From positions 1,612,001 through 1,676,000 of the forward strand of contig OX595999.1 in the NCBI GenBank assembly GCA_951394045.1: DNA of 64,000 nt. The letters are read 5' to 3'. The DNA is from Nitzschia sp. DOCU1. Its lineage: Eukaryota; Bacillariophyta; Bacillariophyceae; Bacillariales; Bacillariaceae. Position numbers and translations under genes: made by a program. A model generated the notes under the pieces. It searched no databases. It had not been told where the DNA came from and saw only the letters and a list, made by a program, of their open reading frames with translations. Within the stretch, counting starts at the first letter, position 1; each line of letters opens with the position of its first letter. Of the stretch, positions 43,057-53,005 are shown in pieces.

Positions 43057-43351
43057 TCGGAGCGTCGGAAATCGTCCAGAAATCGTCCGGAAATCGTCCG
43101 AGCGTCGCGCGGACGATTTCCCGACGTTGGACGATTTCTGGACGCTCGGACGATTTTCGGACGCCCGAAGGCGTTCGGACGATTTTGTTTTATCTAGTGT
43201 TTGTGCGTGTTCGAATTCTAAATATCATGCGTTAAATCGTAATCCCTGGTAAAAAACGTCCAGAAATCGTCCGCGCGTCCAGAAATCGTCCGCTCGTCCA
43301 GAAATCGTCCAAGCGTCGGGAAATCGTCCGCGCGTCGGAAAATCGTCCGGC
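43057..43351. repeat. Right subterminal arrays, both orientations
   Basis: AAATCGTCC motifs in direct orientation at about 43058-43105 and 43258-43350 flank a block in the opposite orientation (GGACGATTT, about 43108-43188). The first two blocks abut and form a large imperfect palindrome. Together with the left array this gives the element repeated motifs of the same kind near both ends. Confidence 0.8.
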
Positions 43352-44241
43352 GGGCGGGCCATGGGACCGTTATAGGCCTTTCATCTGTTTATGCCCGAAG
43401 TTTTCCCTTTTAAATAAGCCTGATCGGACCGAAGACGAGAATGCGCGACATTTTGCCGAGTATTCCAGGACTACGGACCCACACGCATACTTTACAACAA
43501 TACTTTTACGGGAGCACACATCTTGCCTCACAACAGCATCGAGGAAACAGGAGCAGTGTAGCCGTATCGTAGGAACTACGTAAAACAAAAAGTACGGAAA
43601 AGAGCACAAACGGGGCGGTGAAAATTACGCAATCCATATGATTCCTGAGGGTTCGACGCAACTAAATATTATGCTGTGTGGTGGGGATCATATCGATTGC
43701 CCCTGACTGAAAAGGGTATGTTCTCCCGGCACATTGGCCACACAATAAGAGTATCGAAACAGTTTAGTCATCGGCGTGACTGAAAGCAAACGTCACAAAA
43801 GGTCGGTGAAAATTAAAAATGAAGATTAGACGCCAATAACAATTATGCTCATTTTCGATGACCTGACTGAGGTGGTACTCGGGATCGAAACTGGTTTTGT
43901 CTACCTTTTAGACAGGATGTGGGATAGTTATTCATGCGCAAAACAGGTGGGGCACAAGGCACGCATATGCCTACGGTAGCTAAAGAAATTTCTGGCGATG
44001 TTAAGTAATGGTGATGATGGATTCCCTTCGAAACCAGCCACGCAGCCGCCTGCCTTAAGTGGCGATGGTGGACATTCTGACCGCAGAAGTTTCTCATCAC
44101 ATTTTGGATGATGCAAGGAGAGACCTTTCTCCGGCATCCGGAACAAAGGGCATCCCCATCGACAGAGCAACGCATAATTAAAATGCGAGGACAGCCACCA
44201 ACCAAAAATACCATAGCGAACAACCACCAGCAACCATCATC

Positions 44242-44739
44242 ATGAAGGCGCCGATATCAATCCAATCATCAAGGACGACTCTGCAGCATCTCTCTCGACG
44301 GCAAGCAAGCCATTTCCCACCCCGGTCAGATGATGGTAGCAGAGGTACTCGGCGAAGTTCTCAATCACCTATATTCATCCTAGAAGATGAGGATCTAGCC
44401 AGCTTGATCCATATAAACTCGATGTCGTATTTGCCAAGTCTTCTGCGCGCCGACAACACCAGTAATCCACGCCACCAGCACACGACGCAGCATCCAAGAC
44501 CTGGTGGGGGTGTCCGTTTTCAACAAGATAATGGGCTTCGGCAATCATACCAGATAGCGGAAGAAGCCCCAGAATATATGGAACGAAATGCTACAAGTAC
44601 CACCTACAATCTTTCAACCGCGCATCATGCTTGTTCCCTGGTGCTGCTGCAAGAAGTTATAGCAATCATTGATGCGGCTCTGGAAATTGTCGGTGACAAT
44701 CCGAATACTAGTGATTTCGAAGAAAAGCAACGAGGCTAA
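44242..44739 (+). CDS. Small disordered protein of the duplicated module, copy 2
   Basis: 165 residues, paralogue of the protein at 37525-38007. The blocks RRQASHFPPRSDDGSRGTRR, FILEDEDL, RPGGGV and IIDAALEIVGDN are kept; differences include several in-frame insertions and deletions, so the frame has been maintained. A further upstream ATG at 44183 opens a frame that ends after 20 codons. No domain, signal or membrane segment; function unknown. It converges on the intact F-box gene. Confidence 0.6.
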   Translation: MKAPISIQSSRTTLQHLSRRQASHFPPRSDDGSRGTRRSSQSPIFILEDEDLASLIHINSMSYLPSLLRADNTSNPRHQHTTQHPRPGGGVRFQQDNGLRQSYQIAEEAPEYMERNATSTTYNLSTAHHACSLVLLQEVIAIIDAALEIVGDNPNTSDFEEKQRG

Positions 44740-45133
44740 AAGATAATATTTCTAACGTAACAAGAAGTAGCTAGGAGCTCGTGAGCGTTTCTTAGTAATA
44801 GTAGTAGTACTAATAGTACAAATGTTAGCTAGTGGATAGTGCTTGCCAGCTGGCTGCTGCTGGTGAGAATCGCGTAGACGAGGAATGTGCTGGTGGGACG
44901 CGCAACTAGTACAACTAGTAGTCCCGTCACTTGTTGCCCGTAAGTCAATACCCGTTTTAAATTGGTTAGTTTTAGACGTATGATGAATCGTTTCTTGTTG
45001 GCGGCTCGCCGCCCTGGCCACAAGAAGGGATGATGATAAGGTCGTTGTAGAAGAAGCGACCTTGAAAATCAGAGCAGAGGTGATGATGCATGGATACTAA
45101 TCATGATAGTCGATCTCCTCGACGACCAGTAGT

Positions 45134-46369
45134 TTAAATCTGCTGCAAGTTCGTTAAGGACCTCTCCCCCGGAGAAATGGATGATGTGCAGATAGTATTC
45201 GTGGCGACCTTCCAACGCGCAAGACGCGGCATTTGAACGCAAAATTCCTCCCATATCTTACTGCTAACATCACTGAGATGTTGGTTATGCAAGCGCTGAA
45301 ACAAGCCACTCCTTTTCGCCCTCATTTCCGCTGGGGTTGAAGCTGGGAAGGAAACAAGGCTCAGCTCTCGTAAAGAATGCCGAAGCAGAACCAGATCTTG
45401 TAGCTGCCACGACGAATCCCAGCCTATGACATGCAAAACTTGTAGATTGGGTGCATGACGCACAATTCTTTGAAGCAAATCAGTCATGTTTGATGATTTA
45501 TTTTTCTCCCGCTCTTGAATGACAAGCTTGGTCAAACGCGGCAAGGCAGGGCGACCAGCACAATGAGATGAAGAAATGGATGGAATGAGCCGCAGAATCA
45601 TCTCCCTCGATAGATAGCGAAGTTGAAGCTCTTCCAAGTGACACAGCCGGCTGGGAACCAATACCGACTCGCTCGCTTGAAATCCACAATCTCCAGTGCC
45701 GTTTCCATAAATATCCAGTCTAATGACTTTTTTCGATGCGTCGTCCGCCGGAAGCTTCGAAGCCGTCTCCCAGGTCATTTCATTGTAGTATCGCTCCAAA
45801 CAAGAGGGTAGAAGGCAGAGAGGCAGTCTACTATTGTCAATAGCATATTGACCTTGCTTGCTATTGTTGCTGCCTGTTCCAATCAGCAACAATCGCATTG
45901 ATGACGATTGTGACGCTTGATTCCACACTTTGGAGACACGACGGCAACTGGAGAATTGGTCTTTCCACGGAAGGAATCCGATAATGTAGCCGACAATCAA
46001 ATCAATCGAAAGTGCATGGTCCATGGAACTCATGCCTCTGTTGTTGATGCTGCTGCTGACACTGTCGATCACGACCCGACGACGCTTTTTGAGGGGCGAT
46101 GCTGCAGGGCTTTCATCGCCATCGTGATTAGCAGGACACTGCTGCTGGTTTGGTCGGGGAGTTGGGAGTATCCGAATAGGCTCGACACGAAATCCCACCA
46201 TTCCATCTTTGCTGTAGACTAACTCAGGTGAGGAGGATGAGTCGTCATTGTAAGACGACGAAAGATCATCGGCCATGCTGCGCTCGTTGGGACGACGATC
46301 CCCTTGCATCATGGGGCAGAGGAATCGCACAAATGAAACTGATGCTGCTGGATTGCTGTGGACGATCAT
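45134..46369 (-). CDS. F-box/LRR-like protein, copy 2 (intact)
   Basis: 411 residues from ATG 46369. A Ser/Asp-rich N terminus is followed by the basic cluster LKKRRR (about 93-98, a likely nuclear signal) and an F-box (about 116-155, ALSIDLIVGYIIGFLPWKDQ then FSSCRRVSKVWNQAS). LRR-like segments follow: LCHLEELQLRYL, MPRLTKL or LPRLTKL, and HAPNLQVLHVIGWDSSW. The F-box would bind SKP1 in an SCF ubiquitin ligase and the rest would select the substrate, which is unknown. The C terminus (SPGERSLTNLQQI) differs in frame from copy 1 because of the length of the C tract; here five C are present. Confidence 0.75.
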   Translation of the reverse strand: MIVHSNPAASVSFVRFLCPMMQGDRRPNERSMADDLSSSYNDDSSSSPELVYSKDGMVGFRVEPIRILPTPRPNQQQCPANHDGDESPAASPLKKRRRVVIDSVSSSINNRGMSSMDHALSIDLIVGYIIGFLPWKDQFSSCRRVSKVWNQASQSSSMRLLLIGTGSNNSKQGQYAIDNSRLPLCLLPSCLERYYNEMTWETASKLPADDASKKVIRLDIYGNGTGDCGFQASESVLVPSRLCHLEELQLRYLSREMILRLIPSISSSHCAGRPALPRLTKLVIQEREKNKSSNMTDLLQRIVRHAPNLQVLHVIGWDSSWQLQDLVLLRHSLRELSLVSFPASTPAEMRAKRSGLFQRLHNQHLSDVSSKIWEEFCVQMPRLARWKVATNTICTSSISPGERSLTNLQQI

Positions 46370-46847
46370 TATGAATTGGAAAAGTCAAATAGAGCAAGGT
46401 CTGCTGGGTTTTGTCTCTATAGATGAGGTTGTGTTTGTCATGGACTTTGTGGTGGGGTTGGATCGAAATCCTGTTTGGATCCGGCTCTTCTCGCTTGATC
46501 GATTTCCTCGATTTGGCGACGGATCGGTTGACGAATGTGAGTTGTCGGCTGGCGCGTCGGACCGCCCAGCGCCCTTTTTAACAACATGTGGATGACGTGG
46601 TCAAGAAATCGACCACTTCGACCCGACCCCGTTGTATCCACAGGGTTCAACGCCGCGGATCACGGCCTCGGCACGCTTCACCACAATCTAACGCATGGGA
46701 CTGAACTCTTCGGATCGTCCGCTTGGTGCAAGTTATTTGTCTGGCAGTCAGCCGGATAACACATACTTTGATGAATTAGATGCTTTTTAATAATACTTTT
46801 TGACGGCTCATTCCAGACGCTTAATCTTAGATTTCTTAACTGGCGTT

Positions 46848-47237
46848 TGCATGGACAACTTCGTCGAAAAAGAATTCGGATGCGTCGTCCCTGCTTTTGT
46901 GTGGTACAATACTCCACACAAAGTGAACGTGTCGCCTGCCGGCATTGCCAACATTTTGAAAAGATTGCGTATGCTTTGTCTTCGTGGCAAAAGCCTCCAC
47001 CACGCCATGGTCGGTTGTTGGTTTACAACTCTCTTCTTTTACGGTTTTTCGTTACGACTCGACGACAAATCTTCGTTCCATTTTTAGAAAGTGTGACGAC
47101 GCTGGTTAATTCTGTCGACTACTTTTCTGTAGCAAGTGTTGAGTACCCCTGAGGCTTAACCAGCTCAACCAAAGCTAGTGTTCCTGATTGTGCAAAAGCA
47201 TTCGTGTGATTCACCGTGTTGTTCCCTGAAGTTAACC
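46848..47237. other. Intergenic region after the duplication
   Basis: Sequence past the right boundary of unit 2. An open stretch around 46850-47087 has no recognisable content. It presumably contains the promoter of the DGDG synthase gene. Confidence 0.4.
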
Positions 47238-49883
47238 ATGGGAAATAACACGTCGTCATTTCCGCCCCCCAGTTATGATGGGGCTACGGGTATGACTAGA
47301 ATAACAGTGGAAGGATCCCCTGCTGTCAATGCATGTGATGACGGTAGCGCCACGGATGTCCCTGAAGCCTTTGAATCTTCCAACGCTAGCAGTGGCAACT
47401 CCAGCTCGAATAGTGAAGACGAAGACGACGACCAGCACCATCAACAACAAAGTTCGAATCATCAGGACGACGAAGAAGAAGAATGCCCCATCAATCCGTA
47501 CCAAGATGGAGACTTGCATCCGATATCTTCTCCTACTAGCGGCAGTGACGCTAGAGGTGCTTTGGGAACCCCCAAAGCAAAGACGGGATCATCGTCGGAA
47601 TGTTATCGATTACAAATTTTCCAGAGAAAATCAAGTCCACTTACAGTCTTGCACTCGACAGCGGGAGATTGCGATGATTATGACGATGAGGATGATATGT
47701 TTGAAGCCAATACGTGCTTTCCCCGAACGAATAGCAATACGGGGCCCTTGACTAGTAGTCAGAGATCATCCACCCCGTCCTCCAACAACGTCGTGTCGAC
47801 GGCAAACGTGGGCGCCCTGTCGTTTCAATATTGCCGAGAAGCGGTGACTGAAACTTTGACTTTGAACGACGGAGATTGTTCCTTTCCAGGAGAAGGTTAC
47901 AGTTCTACTGGTAGTTCAATACTGGGATGCGTCAGTTCGCCGCTTCTTCCCAAGTCCAATAGTTGGGCCAATTTGGTTGGATTAGAAGATGTGAGAGAAC
48001 TAAATTATACCGACGAAGAGATTCAGATGATTGATGGAGACCTACCAACACCTGAATCGGATTTGACGGGTCCTCGAGAGTATTGGATCGTGACGACGGC
48101 GGCATTACCCTGGATGACAGGAACAGCGGTCAATCCATTGTTACGAGCGGCGTATCTATCGCAACGGAATCGAAGACTTCTACTCGAAGGACAAGGCGAC
48201 GACGACAAGAATGCCGCATCGACAACAAGATCTACAGTTACTCTGGTATTGCCCTGGCTGGAAGTAGCTGGCGACCGTCTAGCTCTGTATGGAAAAGATT
48301 GGGAAGATGCTACACCCCAGATTCAAGAAGAGTACATTCGAACTTGGCTTGCAGATTCTGCCCAACTTGGTGAGGAAGCAAGCCTTGAAACAGGCGGCAT
48401 TACTATTCAATGGTATCCAGCCCGCTATCATCAAGCTTTGTCCAGTATTTTTGCCATGGGCGACTTGTGCGAGCTCATCCCAGCGGAAACTTCCAATATG
48501 ATTTGCATATTGGAAGAACCCGAGCACGTGAATTGCTATCGAGCTCCAGGACGGGAGAGTTGGAGAGATAAGTTTCCTCATGTGATTGGTATTGTTCATA
48601 CCAACTACAAGGCCTATGCACAAAATCATTACAGCGGTCTCTTGACGGGGCCTCTCGTGGGTGCCTTGTCGAGTCTAATGGTCCGAGCGTATTGTGACAA
48701 GGTGGTCAAACTTTCCCCCGTCCTTCAATCGTATGCTCCCTACAAGGAAGTTATCAGCAATGTGCATGGGATTCGACAAGAATTCTTCCAGGTCCCCCGA
48801 AATCCTTCGGCAAGCCGAATATACTTTATTGGCAAATTGTTGTGGGCTAAGGGGCTTGACAAATTGCTCGAGTTGGAAGCGTCCTATCGCAAGGCCACGG
48901 GGTCCTACTTCCCCATTGATATTTATGGGAGTGGACCGCACGAAGGAGAGATTCAAAAGTCCTTCTTGGGACATGAATACTTTGTACCACCGCCCTTCTT
49001 GATGAACAATAACAAGAAACAACTTTCATCATTATCATCATCTTCATCCTTGGCGGAACCATCTTCAAGTGAAACCAACAGACACAACAACAACGGAGAA
49101 TCGTCGGATTCGGCATCGAACGCCGCCAAACGCTACTGGCGTCGTTTCCGTCAACCCATCCCGGCTCGTTTCCTGGGCCGAATGGATCATGCCAAGGTTG
49201 GTGCGACGGGCGAGTACAAGATTTTCGTCAACCCCAGCATTACGGAAGTTTTGTGTACGACGACAGCCGAAGCTGTCGCCATGGGCTTTTGGGTGATTTT
49301 GCCAAAGCACTCGTCAAATGAATTCTTTTTACCCTTCGGCAACTGTTTGCAATATACCAATCGGAAAGAATTTGTGGAGCTGCTGCAATATTGTCAAACT
49401 CATGACCCGCCGGGATGGTGTAGTGGAAACAGTGATGATCCACTCGAAATGTATGGGGCCCTATCATGGCAGGCGGCTACACAACGTCTCATCGACACGG
49501 CATTTTTGAGCAAACGCGATGCCCGTCGCTGCGAACGATTACAACCGAAGGATCGTGCTATATGCGAATGGCATTACGCCTTGGGCAGAGGTACACGTGG
49601 TGACGTCTTGCGCAAAGTTTTGGGGGGCGGGCCCGTGGCTGAGCAGTCGCAGTATACTGGCATTAGCAACAACACCAGCACATCCTCCCCCGCGCCCCAG
49701 ACGCCAACCACCAGAAGCGAAAACAACAACGCTTCCCCGATGACTACGAGAATTTTGGCTAGTGTCGAGGCAGAAGCTCTGGATGAAATGTTCCCAGCAA
49801 CCGACGGAGACGAAAGATCTTTTGAGCAGCAAGAAGTAGCTACAGCGTCCTCCTGGGTCCCTACGCTAAAGGCGGCATCCTAG
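47238..49883 (+). CDS. DGD: Digalactosyldiacylglycerol synthase (GT4)
   Basis: ATG 47238 in an AACCATGG context gives 881 residues; the frame extends upstream only to a GTG. After an acidic, Ser-rich leader of about 270 residues the protein follows DGD1/DGD2: WIVTTAALPWMTGTAVNPLL, then VTLVLPWLE, EEYIRTWL, CILEEPEHVNCY, VIGIVHTNYKAYAQ, SNVHGIRQEFF, YFIGKLLWAKGLDKLLEL and the GT-B donor-site region FLGRMDHA...IFVNPSITEVLCTTTAEAVAMG. It should transfer galactose from UDP-galactose to MGDG, making the thylakoid lipid DGDG at the plastid envelope. A Ser/Asn-rich insertion sits inside the second GT-B half. The N terminus MGNNTSS fits an N-myristoylation site, and no plastid presequence is seen. 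DGD1 versus DGD2 cannot be decided. Confidence 0.88.
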   Translation: MGNNTSSFPPPSYDGATGMTRITVEGSPAVNACDDGSATDVPEAFESSNASSGNSSSNSEDEDDDQHHQQQSSNHQDDEEEECPINPYQDGDLHPISSPTSGSDARGALGTPKAKTGSSSECYRLQIFQRKSSPLTVLHSTAGDCDDYDDEDDMFEANTCFPRTNSNTGPLTSSQRSSTPSSNNVVSTANVGALSFQYCREAVTETLTLNDGDCSFPGEGYSSTGSSILGCVSSPLLPKSNSWANLVGLEDVRELNYTDEEIQMIDGDLPTPESDLTGPREYWIVTTAALPWMTGTAVNPLLRAAYLSQRNRRLLLEGQGDDDKNAASTTRSTVTLVLPWLEVAGDRLALYGKDWEDATPQIQEEYIRTWLADSAQLGEEASLETGGITIQWYPARYHQALSSIFAMGDLCELIPAETSNMICILEEPEHVNCYRAPGRESWRDKFPHVIGIVHTNYKAYAQNHYSGLLTGPLVGALSSLMVRAYCDKVVKLSPVLQSYAPYKEVISNVHGIRQEFFQVPRNPSASRIYFIGKLLWAKGLDKLLELEASYRKATGSYFPIDIYGSGPHEGEIQKSFLGHEYFVPPPFLMNNNKKQLSSLSSSSSLAEPSSSETNRHNNNGESSDSASNAAKRYWRRFRQPIPARFLGRMDHAKVGATGEYKIFVNPSITEVLCTTTAEAVAMGFWVILPKHSSNEFFLPFGNCLQYTNRKEFVELLQYCQTHDPPGWCSGNSDDPLEMYGALSWQAATQRLIDTAFLSKRDARRCERLQPKDRAICEWHYALGRGTRGDVLRKVLGGGPVAEQSQYTGISNNTSTSSPAPQTPTTRSENNNASPMTTRILASVEAEALDEMFPATDGDERSFEQQEVATASSWVPTLKAAS

Positions 49884-50020
49884 ATGCATGATTTAAAAGT
49901 TGAAATAATACATGGATGTCGAGCTAGGAAAATTGCGTATGTAACTGCTATTCTGATATATTGGTATGACATTGTAGTATGAATAGTACGTCGTGCGCGG
50001 TACTCTTTCGCCGCAACAAA

Positions 50021-50589
50021 TTATCCATTGACAGCGTTTGTTAACGCCATCATCTGGATTCGACGATTTAGCGTGTTACTACTATAAGGATCCGGCTGCT
50101 GGTGCTGGTTCTTCTTGTTAGGAATAGTGGCGGCGGCAGCAGCAGCCGCAGCAGGAGCACGAACTGGGACGGACGGCCCGGTTCTTTGAGAAACAAAAAA
50201 ATCGAATGCGTGCGTCGCGGCGGTGATTCTTGTCGAAGCAGACGGAATGTTCATCGTCGAAAATCGTTCGAGCGAGGCCAGCAAATTCTCTGCTACAAGA
50301 TTCGCACGACCGGCAGGCCCCAATCTCGTTCTTGTCCTTCGACGAACTTCTCCAGCACGATCTTGGTTGTTCGAAGTGTCTTGTTCCGATTTGAAGCGAA
50401 AGGGAAGAACTTTGTATCGATCACTTTTGAACCAAGAAAACATGTTGGTGCTCACATCCGTTCCTCCTTGCTCGCGCCTGATCGGCCGAGTGCCTCCAAC
50501 GACGGTGGCTCGTCCTTTTGAGCAATGAATCGAGATAGATCATCTAGCTGATCCAAAGGATAATTACGAGACTCAAAGTTGTCTTTCAT
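50021..50589 (-). CDS. Small hypothetical protein, probably two exons
   Basis: Two protein-like frames abut. The first starts at ATG 50589 (MKDNFESRNYPLDQLDDLSR...) and stops at 50452; the second runs to 50021 and encodes RANLVAENLLASLERFSTMN, an alanine run and LNRRIQMMALTNAVNG. A GTGAGC donor at 50455 and an AG at 50338-50337 would remove 119 bp and join the frames in phase; this is the model preferred here (exons 50589-50456 and 50336-50021, about 149 residues). Alternatives are a start at ATG 50443 with no intron, or a frameshifted pseudogene. No known domain; function unknown. It is convergent with the DGD gene. Confidence 0.5.
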
Positions 50590-51384
50590 GTTTTGCGTCT
50601 TACAGTACTAAATTAATGAGGTGTTTCGTCGCAAGGATTTATCATATTTGGTGTGGTGCGTCAGTAATAATTAATATTAATAGGTACGGTAGGTAGTTGG
50701 CACAACCAACAACTTGTTTCGATATCCTGACAGGAAGATAATCGGGGCTGTTGTGTCACACGCTTCCACAATGAGGCACACGCAGAACCCAAAAGAAAGG
50801 TCCACTTTGAAGGCGCAGTATTCCGAGGCCATATCATATCTGTCATAGTGCTGGACTGTATCGAGTGTGATATTTGCCTTCCGCGCCAAAGAACAAATCA
50901 CGTGTCGGGCAGTTGTCGGGCTTCCGGCCGTCAAACGATGACGTCAATTCCGGAGTCGGTAGTCGTGTACCGGTAGTTTGTTTCAATCACGCAGAGAAGT
51001 AGACCATGGCGAGATCTACTTCTGAGGCGTTTTTCTTGCGAGGTTGTATCTATTCAATGTCTCTTTACTAAACGTTTGACTGTGAGCTGACCCCTATATC
51101 GTTGTCGTCTGTTATACTACGGCTACTGGCAGCACCCTACTAGAACAACCAATCCAGGAACAGAATGGCTCGAAAGCCCTCTAGAAGAGTAGTAATCGTA
51201 AAGACTCGTTTCCACGCTACGGTAGTAGAGCCGTGCCTAGTATACCGGTGGTGTCTACTAGAGAGTTGAAAGTTATAGACGTTTAACAGTTTTTCGATGT
51301 AGTTATTTACAAAGATGGTGCGTATGTAGTACCAAAATAGAGCGTTCTTATATCTAAAATTACACTTGAGGCAGGTGAGCAAAA
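50590..51384. other. Intergenic region with CRE- and G-box-like sites
   Basis: No gene supported. A CACGTG core lies near 50898 and a palindromic TGACGTCA at about 50939-50946; both are bZIP/bHLH-type sites and could serve the neighbouring minus-strand gene. The rest is AT-rich. Confidence 0.4.
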
Positions 51385-52567
51385 TTACAGCGGAGCTGCT
51401 GGGGCCTTCTTGGTTCTTCTCTTTGCATTGGCGCGGGGGTCAAAGACAAAGCCGATTTCCATGAGTTTGGCAATTCGACCGAGGGTCAAGTAAGACTTTG
51501 CAGGACCTTCTGTTCGGAAAATTTTGTACTGTCGTCGTTCTAAAAAATGGGGGGGGGGGGGAGACGTCAGGGATACTGAAATCGGAAATAGAGCTAGCCA
51601 AGGGACTGGACATGTGAAAGTACTTACGGCATTTGCACCAGATACCGAGTTGGGGGTGTTCGCGGTATTTCGTAGGAACGTTAGTGTGCCCATTGTTGTC
51701 TTTGAACTCCTTGAGTTCATTCCAACGCTCTTCCCAGAAGGCCGCGTGAGAATCCCAAACAAAACCTAGATCTTCCAAGGCTTTAATACGGTCTTCGGAC
51801 AGGGTCGATGGACGATCTTGACGTTCTTCGTTACGAAGCTTGTACTGGTAGCGTTGCCTCTTGACCCACTGGGCTAATCGAGTATTCGAAGGCCAGTAAC
51901 TGGGAATACAGCAGTGGCCGTGCTTGTTCTTGAACTCCACTAGCTCATTGTATCGTTCCGTCCAGCGGAGTGATTGACTGTCCGAAATGTTGGGAGTACG
52001 ACCCCTCTTTGCATCGATCGACGCGGAGTCAGCTAGCAGCGACTTCATTGCTGGGGTGTAATTGACATTGTCAAGATCACTCCCCTGGGGTTCAGAGGAG
52101 CATAAGCTGGTCATAGATTTTCTTCGAACCATTGAAGACTGTTGCGGGGGCTGCTGGGGGATAAGCGGGTTAACTGCAGCGGCAGCAACGTTGAAGCCCG
52201 CGGAGGCCACCTTGGATGGCTCGGCCGGTTGGTAACTGTCGAAACCCTGAAACCAGGGTTGACTCAAAAAGTCGTTTGCTCGATGAGTATCACTCATCAA
52301 CCGATGATGGAGAGCAGCGTGATCATTGGTCTGCACCGCGTCATCGAAAGCCTTGTAGTAATCGTCGTTGCAGAAAGCATCGAGATCTTCTTCTTGTGCC
52401 AAAAGACTCGGCATGGCTGTGGGGGCAACGGCTGCAGAAAGTTGGCTGTAACCCCACCCACTGCTTGCAAGCGCCATTACTTTTGCTTGCAGAGCATTCA
52501 GTTGATCCAGCGATCGCTCATCAATAGGCGTCGGCTCGAGAAGGTCAAAGAGAGAGGCCTTGTTCAT
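51385..52567 (-). CDS. Helicase-associated (HA) domain protein, two exons
   Basis: Exons 52567-51628 and 51539-51385 give 364 residues. The N-terminal half is Gln/Ala/Ser rich and has no domain. Two HA modules (PF03457) follow: the first from WTERYNELVEFKNKHGHCCI through LAQWVKRQRYQYK to IKALEDLGFVWD, the second from WEERWNELKEFKDNNGHTNV through LGIWCKC, and across the intron to QRRQYKIFR...LTLGRIAKLMEIGFVFDP. Only splicing completes the second module with the LGxWxxxQRxxYK pattern, which confirms the intron. The tail is basic. HA domains are expanded in diatoms and probably bind nucleic acid; there is no helicase domain. A nuclear regulatory role is inference. Confidence 0.86.
51540..51627 (-). 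other. 88-bp intron with a G/C homopolymer before the acceptor
   Basis: Donor GTAAGT at 51627, acceptor TTTTTTAG ending at 51540. On the coding strand 13 C (plus-strand G 51549-51561) followed by T/A form the pyrimidine tract. Splicing restores the HA domain. Confidence 0.88.
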
Positions 52568-53005
52568 TTCAAAGGTTATTGGCTACAGAGATAGGGAGGG
52601 GTAGTTGTGAGCATAGCAAAGTGGTGAATTAAGGTGCTGCCGCTGCATTTAATCATAGGAGAACCGGAATGAGTGCCCGCTCATACACTGGAGTTACGCT
52701 GGCTAAAAACGGCACACTGTTCACAATACAGATCCCGTAGAATAGTACCTGGCAGATTCACGTGGCTTCGTTTTCGAGGGGTTCGGCTTCGAGAAGTCTC
52801 TGTCTCTGGACGCATCATCCCGTACCAGCAGGTACGTACCTGGTACGGTAGCGTGTCGAACCTACCGGTAGAGCCACAAAAGGAAAAAAACTCTCACAGG
52901 CCCATGGCCTAAAAGGGCATATGTAGGGCATATGAATCGATCACATAGAAGCGAGTGCTTTGAATTCCGCGTTATTCCGAACGCCTTGATAACTATCGCT
53001 AAAAC

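Larger units (their letters stand above)
41301..43464. mobile_element. DNA transposon with perfect 29-bp TIRs
   Basis: The ends 41301-41329 and 43436-43464 are exact inverted repeats (outer end AATACTCGGCAAAATGTCGC). Both sides are flanked by CCAGG (41296-41300 and 43465-43469). A related site without the element, carrying one CCAGG, lies at 40840-40844 with matching sequence on both sides. The inside holds a DDE transposase remnant (plus strand), a minus-strand frame and arrays of AAATCGTCC motifs near both ends. The transposase is incomplete, so this copy is likely non-autonomous. The transposase type suggests the PIF/Harbinger-IS5 group, although their usual target duplication is 3 bp, not 5. 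Confidence 0.88.
44175..46847. repeat. Tandem segmental duplication, unit 2 core
   Basis: Counterpart of 37450-40166, with the same convergent gene pair. Unlike unit 1, the F-box frame is complete. Confidence 0.88.

Noticed and set aside
41416..43351. Possible CRISPR-like array of AAATCGTCC repeats
   Set aside because: The repeats are contiguous tandem units without unique spacers, occur in both orientations, lie inside a transposon and are in a eukaryotic genome.
50102..50521. 139-codon plus-strand frame rich in R and S
   Set aside because: Antisense shadow of the small gene at 50021-50589; the arginine/serine content comes from the complementary alanine and Gln codons.
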